Source: an uncultured Caulobacterales bacterium (lineage in GTDB: Bacteria > Pseudomonadota > Alphaproteobacteria > Caulobacterales > Caulobacteraceae). Taken from it: a DNA stretch of 6,282 nucleotides. The translations under genes and the position numbers were made by a program. The notes under the pieces were generated by a model. It did no database searches. It saw only the letters and a program-made list of their open reading frames with translations, and was not told where the DNA came from. Location of the stretch: NCBI GenBank assembly GCA_903903715.1, contig CAIUZX010000315.1, positions 1 to 6,282 on the forward strand, in the 5' to 3' direction. Position 1 is the first letter of the stretch, and every line of letters begins with the position of its first letter. This document shows positions 1-5,077 of this stretch, in pieces.

Positions 1-292
1 CCCACTTGCCGAAGCCCGCATTATTGATCAGCACGTCGACCGTCAGCCCTGCCGCGTCCACCGCGCTCATCAGCTTGGCCGAAGCGCCCGGCTGGCCGAG
101 ATCCGCAGGGATCACCGCGACCAAGACCGCGTGCTTCGCGCGGATCTCGTCCGCCAGGGCCTGCAGCGTATCAGCGGAGCGAGCGACCAGGATCAGGTGC
201 GCGCCTCTCTTGGCGAGGTCGAGCGCCGCGGCCCGGCCGATGCCGGACGAGGCGCCGGTGATCAGAACCGTCTTGCCCTTGTAGCTGCGCAT
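1..292 (-). CDS. Short-chain dehydrogenase/reductase (SDR), N-terminal part, cut by window edge
   Basis: Encodes the first 97 residues of a classical SDR oxidoreductase, a cytosolic NAD(P)H-dependent enzyme; the substrate cannot be told. Visible are the dinucleotide-binding motif TGASSGIG at residues 12-19 after the first beta strand (KTVLITG), an Arg at residue 38 at the end of the second strand (usually associated with NADP(H) preference), an acidic ADL at 63-65 and the structural NNAG at 90-93. The catalytic Ser-Tyr-x-x-x-Lys lies beyond the window. The ATG at 292-290 is preceded by GGGGGAG about 6-8 bases upstream, a good ribosome-binding site, and the protein starts right at the Rossmann fold as SDRs usually do. 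The gene is divergent from the exported protein gene at 588. Family assignment is secure; the specific reaction is unknown. Confidence 0.92.
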   Translation of the reverse strand, partial: MRSYKGKTVLITGASSGIGRAAALDLAKRGAHLILVARSADTLQALADEIRAKHAVLVAVIPADLGQPGASAKLMSAVDAAGLTVDVLINNAGFGKW

Positions 293-412
293 CCGCGGCT
301 CCCCCTTACCGACGCCCCGCGCCGTTTACGTCGATCAGGGTTTCATCGGACGGCCCTGGGGTCAAGCACACCACGCCTGGGCCCACCATGCCCACCCCGA
401 GCGCGTTTACAG

Positions 413-435
413 TCATATTTAAGTGTAAAATATGA
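413..435. repeat. Inverted repeat, 8-bp arms, in AT-rich leader
   Basis: Arms TCATATTT (413-420) and AAATATGA (428-435) are exact reverse complements around a 7-base spacer. It sits exactly where composition changes from GC-rich to AT-rich between two divergent genes, so an operator or a hairpin is plausible. No regulator is identifiable. Confidence 0.5.
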
Positions 436-493
436 TTTCGGATCTAAATTTCGCGCCAATATAAATAAACCATCAACTTACATTGCATCAACA

Positions 494-505
494 AACAATA
501 TTGTT
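494..505. repeat. 12-bp perfect palindrome AACAATATTGTT
   Basis: A perfect palindrome lies 82 bases upstream of the ATG at 588 and overlaps a -35-like TTGTTG (501-506). Its position suits an operator for a dimeric regulator. In an AT-rich stretch a 12-bp palindrome can arise by chance, so confidence is limited. Confidence 0.4.
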
Positions 506-510
506 GCTCA

Positions 511-554
511 GACTCCAATAATACAAAATAGCTCACCGCAGTTCGTCAAGAATC
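511..554. promoter_or_regulatory. Two GANTC (CcrM-type methylation) sites in the leader
   Basis: GACTC at 511-515 and GAATC at 550-554 fall in the leader of the gene at 588. Only about nine GANTC sites were found by eye in the whole window. In Caulobacter relatives CcrM methylates this sequence, and GcrA acts at promoters carrying it. A regulatory role here is an inference from position only. Confidence 0.3.
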
Positions 555-587
555 AGGCGAACATTTCAATAGTAAAGGGGCGCGCCG

Positions 588-1961
588 ATGACGGCTGGAA
601 CAACCATCATGACAACCATGTCTCGCATACTTAAAACGACCCTTGGCCTTGGCGCGACCTTCGCGCTGCTGTCGGGGGCCGCGGCCTGGGCGGGCGATCA
701 GACGCCAGCATCCACCCGCCTCCCAGTCACGGGCGGGACAGTGCAGCCGGGCCAGGTGAGCTTTGGCGGGATCACTGGCCCTGGACCGGTGGTCCACTGG
801 ACGCGCCCTCGGTCTGCGCTGAACCCGCTTCAGATCAGGCGGAAATCAGCAGATGGAGCAGCGCTTCCACTCTGGTCCAGAACCGTCACGTCACCCCTCG
901 ACAATCTTGACTACACCTATACGGAGGTCGGCATTGATCCCGGATCTCCGAAGACCATTGCTCATCGGCACACGCAAATCCAAGTTCAGCCGATTTTATT
1001 GACGCTTGAAATGCCCGGACAGGTTAGCGGGAAAAATCTGACTTTCAGCCCTGTTGATCCCATGGCGTGCACCAGCGCGGGCCAAGCGGACACGATATCG
1101 GCTTATCAGCGCCTGAAGCAGTCGCCCCTGTTCAAGCGCACCCCGATGACATCAAATGGCGTTCAGGTGTCCGGAAATATGCCCGACATCACGCTCATCA
1201 ACGCCTTTCAGCGCGCTCAATTCTGGAACGACGCCCAAAACACCGACTATGGCGTAAGCTTTGGATTGCTTCCCGAGATCAGTGTAATGAGGTCAGCGCC
1301 ACCACTCTCGGTGGGAAAGTATTTCGCGATTGGCTGCAGTCCATTTACTAGTGCTGGAAAAAGGCTAAACTTCAATTCAAAGAAAACGATACTAACCACC
1401 GCTCTAAACGTTAACTTCGATCAATTTGACTTATTAGTCCAAGAGATTGTCCAAAAATACGCAAAGCCCAATCAACTTACAATCATCGTGTTGCGCAATT
1501 TTTTGCTCTCATTCGATGTTTGGGAAAGGAAGGATCACGGCAAGATACTAGGATATCACAATGCTATTAGCGGCAAAGACAACTCAACACTAACTTATGC
1601 CGTGAGCACAATGCTTGACTCAGGGATCTATACCGACACCCAAACTCAGGCGCCCCTCTTCAACGATATTTACTTCTGGAGTCACGAGTTGGCCGAATGG
1701 GTGAACGATCCGTACGGCACGAACCCGACCCCGGCCTGGGGACAAATCGGGCAAGTGCAGTTTTGCCAGGACAACCTTGAGGTCGGCGATCCCTTGACAG
1801 GCACAGAATACGCTTTGACGTTGGACAACTTCACCTACCACTTCCAGGACCTCGCCTTCGTGGACTGGTTCTATGGCACGAAATCGCAGGGCACAGGCAA
1901 GCAATACTCGTTCATGGGCGGCCTGACGACCGCATCAACCCTCTGCAAAGTAACACCCTGA
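588..1961 (+). CDS. Exported HELAEW-motif protein, putative metallopeptidase-like (paralogue 1)
   Basis: A 457-residue protein of a family I cannot name. The N-terminus is a signal peptide: a basic stretch (SRILK, residues 12-16), a hydrophobic core (about 18-33) and a likely cleavage site AWA|GD at 35/36. The key C-terminal segment is HELAEW (His366, Glu367, Glu370), then NDP, TPAWGQIGQV, Cys393 and EVGD (398-401), ending in TYHFQDLAFVDWFY and SFMGGLTT. HExxE followed by E-x-G-D resembles exported zinc-peptidase-like proteins carrying HE-x-x-E...DP...E-I-G-D, so metal binding and hydrolysis are inferred, not proven. Cys161, Cys250, Cys393 and Cys453 are all conserved in the neighbour at 2222, suggesting disulfides outside the cytoplasm. 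The ATG at 588 follows AAAGGGG with 7 bases spacing and shares the context GCCGATGACG with the neighbour; ATG at 609 or 618 are alternatives. The core is strikingly AT-rich, with TTA and ATA codons. Confidence 0.85.
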   Translation: MTAGTTIMTTMSRILKTTLGLGATFALLSGAAAWAGDQTPASTRLPVTGGTVQPGQVSFGGITGPGPVVHWTRPRSALNPLQIRRKSADGAALPLWSRTVTSPLDNLDYTYTEVGIDPGSPKTIAHRHTQIQVQPILLTLEMPGQVSGKNLTFSPVDPMACTSAGQADTISAYQRLKQSPLFKRTPMTSNGVQVSGNMPDITLINAFQRAQFWNDAQNTDYGVSFGLLPEISVMRSAPPLSVGKYFAIGCSPFTSAGKRLNFNSKKTILTTALNVNFDQFDLLVQEIVQKYAKPNQLTIIVLRNFLLSFDVWERKDHGKILGYHNAISGKDNSTLTYAVSTMLDSGIYTDTQTQAPLFNDIYFWSHELAEWVNDPYGTNPTPAWGQIGQVQFCQDNLEVGDPLTGTEYALTLDNFTYHFQDLAFVDWFYGTKSQGTGKQYSFMGGLTTASTLCKVTP

Positions 1962-1989
1962 CGCCTGCGAAAGAATAAAATGACAGCTT

Positions 1990-2024
1990 GGCGCGGCCTG
2001 TGATCAGGCCGCGCCCCACCTTTT
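1990..2024 (+). terminator. Hairpin terminator after the first exported-protein gene
   Basis: A perfect 11-bp stem (GGCGCGGCCTG at 1990-2000, CAGGCCGCGCC at 2005-2015) closes a 4-base TGAT loop, starting 28 bases past the TGA stop. A short T run (2021-2024) follows after five bases. The stem is strong but the T tract is short and offset, so termination may be partial or assisted. Confidence 0.65.
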
Positions 2025-2097
2025 CAGGATAGCCCTCAAGAATACATCTTGGTGAAGATCAGAATAATCATGAATATAAAATAACAAACGCATTCTG

Positions 2098-2124
2098 AGC
2101 GCAAATACTTATAGTATCCGCGCT
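2098..2124. promoter_or_regulatory. 27-bp two-block dyad, candidate operator
   Basis: The element reads AGCGC (2098-2102), AA, ATACT (2105-2109), central TAT, AGTAT (2113-2117), CC, GCGCT (2120-2124). Both five-base blocks are exact reverse complements across the centre at 2111, with only the two-base connectors mismatching. It lies 97 bases upstream of the ATG at 2222, directly after the AT-rich block. Two half-site blocks per arm suit a dimeric DNA-binding regulator, though a cruciform or RNA hairpin is possible. Confidence 0.5.
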
Positions 2125-2221
2125 ATTCATTTTAAGTCTTAGCGTTCTGGTGGGAACATTTCGGCATAACCCTCTCATCGTCTCCACGAGCGAGGCGATC
2201 CCCTGGACAGAGGAACCGCCG

Positions 2222-3514
2222 ATGACGGCACGCCGGACGATGACTTCACTTGCGCCTCGCAGTCTTCGACTGACCGCCGCTCTAGGCGTCGTGATCGGGC
2301 TGGCGTCTGCTCAAACCGCCGCAGCGGGCGATCCCAACCGCGTCGGACCGACGCCGACCCGCGTGGTGGGCGAAACGCCCGGCAAGGGGGCCATTCCCTA
2401 CAGCAAGTGGTTTGCAGGCGACACGACGATCACCCAGCCCACGCTCAACCGGACCGTTCTGCAGGCGCAGGCGCTGGTGGGAAAGACCATACCGTTCTGG
2501 ACCGGCGCCATCACTTCTCCCCTCGACAAGCGGACCTATACGGTCTCGATGGTGGGGACCGACCCGACCGCGGCGACCAAGACCAGCACGACGGTCACCT
2601 ACGTGCCAATTTCGGTGCGCGTCCACTTCGCGAACGGGGCCGTGCTCGACCCCACAGCGCCGCTGGCCTGCACCAGCGCAGGGGCGCCCGACGTGATGTC
2701 GGCGGCGCAGCGCTTCTATAACTCGCCGCTTTTCGTCGCGGCGCCCATCAGCTCCAACGGCCAGAGCCTCGCGACCGGGACGGGAGCGACAGGCGTCCAG
2801 CTGATTAACGGCTTCCAGCGCGCAGCCTTCTGGTCGCAGGTCAAGAACACCAAATACGGCGTGACGCTGACCCCATCGACAGGCAACCCGATCTTGGTGG
2901 ACGTTTCAGCGCCGGCGGGCTCGGCCACGACGACGCTGGGTATCCGCTGCGGCAACTCGGTGAAGTCGGTGACCGTCGGCATGATCGACATCAACGCCTT
3001 TGACGCCATGGTCCGCCAGATCGTGGCGCGCTATGCGACGCCGACCCAGCTTCCCATCGTGCTGACCCACAATGTGGTCGAGACATCGGGCGGTCAGTGC
3101 TGCATTCTTGGCTATCACAACGCCATCCCGACCACTCTCGGCACGCAGACCTACGCTGCAGGCGCCTTCGTCGATAGCGGCATCTTCAACGGCGTGGACG
3201 ACATCACCATCTGGTCCCACGAACTTGCCGAATGGATGGACGATCCGTTCGTTCAAGCGGCTGTGGCCGGCGGCGGACAGGATGACGTGACGCCGGCTTG
3301 GGGCCACATCGGCCAGGTCAGCGGCTGCCAGAACAACCTCGAAACCGGCGACCCGCTGAGCGGCTCCGAGTATGCAGTGGCGCTGAACGGCTTCACCTAC
3401 CACTTCCAGGACCTCGCCTTCATCGACTGGTTCTACCGCACACCGGCGCGGGGAACGGGCGGCAAGTTCTCCTTCATGGGCGGACTGACCACAACACAAG
3501 GCGTCTGCCGCTAA
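2222..3514 (+). CDS. Exported HELAEW-motif protein, putative metallopeptidase-like (paralogue 2)
   Basis: A 430-residue paralogue of the protein at 588, alignable from the TSPLD segment to the end. The signal peptide runs through about residue 35 (arginine-containing start, hydrophobic LTAALGVVIGLASA, cleavage near AAA|GD). Shared blocks are ACTSAG with Cys150, an INxFQRAxFW block, ILGYHNAI, DSGIF, HELAEW (His333, Glu334, Glu337), DDP, TPAWGHIGQV, Cys369, ETGD (374-377), TYHFQDLAFIDWFY and a terminal Cys429. HExxE plus E-x-G-D suggests a zinc site, so a secreted or periplasmic hydrolase is the best guess; no substrate can be named. It has an extra Cys293-Cys294 pair, and the loop after the DP is 9 residues longer than in its neighbour. 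The start is the ATG at 2222, with AGAGGA at 2209-2214 and 7 bases spacing; the in-frame GTG at 2150 would bury the signal peptide. Codon use is uniformly GC-rich, as expected of a long-resident gene. Confidence 0.88.
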   Translation: MTARRTMTSLAPRSLRLTAALGVVIGLASAQTAAAGDPNRVGPTPTRVVGETPGKGAIPYSKWFAGDTTITQPTLNRTVLQAQALVGKTIPFWTGAITSPLDKRTYTVSMVGTDPTAATKTSTTVTYVPISVRVHFANGAVLDPTAPLACTSAGAPDVMSAAQRFYNSPLFVAAPISSNGQSLATGTGATGVQLINGFQRAAFWSQVKNTKYGVTLTPSTGNPILVDVSAPAGSATTTLGIRCGNSVKSVTVGMIDINAFDAMVRQIVARYATPTQLPIVLTHNVVETSGGQCCILGYHNAIPTTLGTQTYAAGAFVDSGIFNGVDDITIWSHELAEWMDDPFVQAAVAGGGQDDVTPAWGHIGQVSGCQNNLETGDPLSGSEYAVALNGFTYHFQDLAFIDWFYRTPARGTGGKFSFMGGLTTTQGVCR

Positions 3515-3539
3515 CAATCTCACGTCGCATCGCAGCACA

Positions 3540-3571
3540 TCGGGCGCGCCTTCGAAGGGAGACGCGCCCGA
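3540..3571 (+). terminator. GC-rich hairpin after the second exported-protein gene
   Basis: Arms TCGGGCGCG (3540-3548) and CGCGCCCGA (3563-3571) are a perfect 9-bp stem. The 14-base loop contains CCTTCGAAGG, which can pair internally. It lies 26 bases past the stop codon. No T run follows, so it may stabilise the mRNA 3' end or act as a weak terminator, not a classic intrinsic one. Confidence 0.45.
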
Positions 3572-3620
3572 ACGGCGTTCAGGTCTTGACGCCTTGACGC
3601 ACCAAGCCGCGGCCGCCAAA

Positions 3621-3639
3621 CCTCTGCGTTTGCCAGAGG
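3621..3639 (+). promoter_or_regulatory. Hairpin enclosing the ribosome-binding site of the acetyltransferase gene
   Basis: CCTCTG (3621-3626) is the exact reverse complement of CAGAGG (3634-3639), with a 7-base loop. The right arm contains the AGAGG Shine-Dalgarno sequence (3635-3639), five bases before the ATG at 3645. Folding would mask the ribosome-binding site, so translation could be damped or made conditional. The stem is only 6 bp, so the effect may be mild. Confidence 0.45.
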
Positions 3640-3644
3640 CCGCC

Positions 3645-4241
3645 ATGTCCGACCTGTCCGCCCCCGTTGTCATGACCGACGCCCACGTGGAGCTGCGCCC
3701 GCTTCACCCCGATCATCTCGACGCACTGATCGCTGCGGCTTCCGACGGAGAGCTGTGGAAGCTCTGGTACACAATGATCCCAGAACCGGACGGCATGGCC
3801 GCCGAGATCGACCGACGGCTCGACCTTCAGGCCAAGGGACAGATGGCGCCGTTCACGGTGGTGTCTCCCGCCGAAGGCCGGATTGTCGGCATGACCAGCT
3901 ACATGAACATCGATGCGGTCAATCTTCGACTGGAAATCGGTGGGACCTGGTACGCGCGGTCGGCGCAGCGCGGCCCGCTGAACACCGAGGCCAAGCGTCT
4001 CCTGCTGACCCGCGCGTTTGACCAACTGGCTTGCATTGCCGTTGAGCTTCGCACCCACGCCATGAACCAGCAGAGCCGGCGCGCCATCGAGCGGCTGGGC
4101 GCCAAACTGGACGGGGTCTTGCGGTCGCACCAACGGACACGGAACGGCGCCCTTCGGGACACGTGCGTCTACAGCATCACCGCCGCCGAGTGGCCCACGG
4201 TGCGGGCAAATCTCGATTGGCAGCTTGAACGGCCGAGATAA
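3645..4241 (+). CDS. GNAT-family N-acetyltransferase, RimJ/RimL type
   Basis: A 198-residue cytosolic acetyl-CoA-dependent acyltransferase; the acceptor (protein N-terminus, small amine or antibiotic) cannot be told. The N-terminus VELRPLHPDHLDALIAAA (15-32) is the usual RimJ/RimL opening. The acetyl-CoA region runs from LEIGGTWY (96-103) through QRGPLNTEAKRLLL (108-121); the usual W-G-T-G-V-N-x-E-A-K pyrophosphate loop appears here as QRGPLNTEAK, so the second glycine of the loop is replaced. The later blocks VELRTHAMNQQSRRAIERLGAKLDG (133-157) and LRDTCVYSI (170-178) are standard for the family. The ATG at 3645 follows AGAGG with 5 bases spacing; a TTG extension to 3594 has no equal support, and ATG 3672 is a shorter alternative. 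It is on the same strand as the exported-protein genes but 130 bases downstream, behind a hairpin, so probably a separate unit. Confidence 0.92.
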   Translation: MSDLSAPVVMTDAHVELRPLHPDHLDALIAAASDGELWKLWYTMIPEPDGMAAEIDRRLDLQAKGQMAPFTVVSPAEGRIVGMTSYMNIDAVNLRLEIGGTWYARSAQRGPLNTEAKRLLLTRAFDQLACIAVELRTHAMNQQSRRAIERLGAKLDGVLRSHQRTRNGALRDTCVYSITAAEWPTVRANLDWQLERPR

Positions 4242-4260
4242 GCTGGCTTTACTCGCCAGC
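4242..4260. terminator. Small hairpin between convergent genes
   Basis: GCTGGC (4242-4247) and GCCAGC (4255-4260) are exact reverse complements around a 7-base loop. The minus-strand stop codon lies in the loop, and the plus-strand stop ends one base before the stem. It may serve as a shared weak terminator, but neither side has a T tract. Confidence 0.3.
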
Positions 4261-5031
4261 CGGCGGCTTGGCGACGGAGGCGGCCGCAGTCGCGCCGGTC
4301 AAATCCGACTTGCCCAGCCAAATCTCCACTTCCCGCATGGGCTGGGGAATCTTGTAGAACTTCGGCTTACCCACCTTGACGCCCCGCGACGCGAGGAGCT
4401 CACGCAGCTTGTCAGCTTCATCGGAACTGTCGGGCGAGAAGTAGCGGATATCGGTCACATTGGGCCCGGCGCCGGCCCGGTCGAGGGGCGCGGTGTCGAA
4501 GCCGAGATCGCGGATCCCCGCCTGGAGTTCCAGAGCCGCAGGACGCTGGGCGTCCGACTGGATCTGAACGAACACCTTGATCCGTGAAAGCTGCGGCGCG
4601 GCGACGGCGCGCGCGGCGACAGGCGCGGGGGCCGTTGTCGGAGCGGCTCCGGTCGTCTGAGCCGGCGGCGGCGTCGCCGGCGCGGATTTCAGCAGCTGGG
4701 CCGCGATCCCGGTCGAGTCATCGCTGGGCAGGCCGCCGGCGATGACGGCCACAACCGGTTTCAGATCCGTGGGAAACGAACCCTGCTTGACCAGCTGACC
4801 GATGATCGCAAGGCCCAGCTTCTTTTCATCCGGGTTGGAGCTGGTCAGAAGCCGGACGTAGGCCGTGTCCCGGTCCCATTCCTGACGCTCGATATCAGCC
4901 CTGCGGTTTTCGTTGCGCACCTTCTCGTCGACCTGATCCTTGTGGATCGTATAGGCGAGCCCGCCGACGGACACGACCACCGGCAACACGAGCGCCATGA
5001 CGTGATCAATCCAGCTTTTTTCCTGCGCCAT
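4249..5031 (-). CDS. Single-pass membrane-anchored protein with Pro/Ala linker and C-terminal alpha/beta domain
   Basis: A 260-residue protein of unknown function. It has a short cytoplasmic-looking N-terminus, one membrane helix (about residues 12-29, VMALVLPVVVSVGGLAYTI), a strongly charged helical segment likely to be coiled coil (31-60), a helical repeat-like stretch (about 66-114), a low-complexity Pro/Ala/Thr linker (117-146) and a C-terminal domain (150-240). That domain has two beta-alpha units: IKVFVQIQS with a helix ending LGF, then TDIRYFSP with a helix EADKLRELLASRG. This resembles LytR C-terminal or SPOR-like folds, by pattern only. It is the second gene of a minus-strand pair, 46 bases after the stop of the membrane-protein gene, so probably cotranscribed and a functional partner. 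The ATG at 5031 has a G-rich but imperfect ribosome-binding site; GTG at 5049 would add six residues. Confidence 0.82.
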   Translation of the reverse strand: MAQEKSWIDHVMALVLPVVVSVGGLAYTIHKDQVDEKVRNENRRADIERQEWDRDTAYVRLLTSSNPDEKKLGLAIIGQLVKQGSFPTDLKPVVAVIAGGLPSDDSTGIAAQLLKSAPATPPPAQTTGAAPTTAPAPVAARAVAAPQLSRIKVFVQIQSDAQRPAALELQAGIRDLGFDTAPLDRAGAGPNVTDIRYFSPDSSDEADKLRELLASRGVKVGKPKFYKIPQPMREVEIWLGKSDLTGATAAASVAKPPAGE

Positions 5032-5077
5032 CGAGCCCCCCGAGACCACACGTCGCCTGTAGGTGACGCTTACGCTG

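Larger units (their letters stand above)
293..587. promoter_or_regulatory. Divergent intergenic region with AT-rich leader of the first exported-protein gene
   Basis: This 295-base stretch holds no convincing gene. Bases 293-410 are GC-rich and carry the SDR ribosome-binding site. From about 411 to 575 the composition switches abruptly to AT-rich, with TATAAATAA-like tracts, an 8-bp inverted repeat (413-435), a 12-bp perfect palindrome (494-505) and two GANTC sites (511-515 and 550-554). A loose -35-like TTGTTG lies at 501-506, with AT-rich candidates for a -10 around 519-529, but no single promoter can be chosen with confidence. The region must contain promoters for both the SDR gene (minus) and the gene at 588 (plus). 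Confidence 0.5.
1962..2221 (+). promoter_or_regulatory. Spacer between the paralogues: terminator plus AT-rich leader
   Basis: This 260-base stretch contains the hairpin terminator of the upstream gene (1990-2024), then an AT-rich block (about 2035-2140) with TATAAA at 2075-2080 and a 27-bp dyad (2098-2124), then a GC-richer untranslated leader to the ATG at 2222. TTGGTG (2049-2054) and AATATA (2073-2078) are 18 bases apart and could be a promoter, but this is weak. The terminator followed by a fresh AT-rich leader suggests the second paralogue has its own promoter. I see no small gene here. Confidence 0.5.

Noticed and set aside
131..634. Plus-strand frame spanning the SDR start, the AT-rich spacer and the next gene's start
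   Set aside because: It crosses two divergent genes and a promoter region. Its composition changes abruptly and no family pattern appears.
2059..2098. TCAGAAT/ATTCTGA inverted repeat with 26-base spacer
   Set aside because: The arms are exact, but 7 bp with a long spacer in an AT-rich stretch is likely chance, and the second arm runs into the stronger dyad at 2098-2124.
2150..2221. GTG at 2150 as start of the second exported-protein gene
   Set aside because: It would place 24 extra residues ahead of the signal peptide. The ATG at 2222 has a strong AGAGGA site at correct spacing and the same start context as the paralogue.
2906..3673. Minus-strand reading frame of 255 codons across the end of the second exported-protein gene
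   Set aside because: It runs antisense through the conserved HELAEW and TYHFQDLAF region, which is clearly coding on the plus strand. It shows no domain pattern or ribosome-binding site.
4225..4587. Plus-strand frame of 120 codons at the convergent junction
   Set aside because: Shadow of the minus-strand gene ending at 4249. It has no supporting motif or good start site.
5052..5067. GTCGCC/GGTGAC near-palindrome between the two membrane genes
   Set aside because: It has one mismatch in the transcribed (minus) orientation and no T tract, too weak to call a terminator or processing hairpin.
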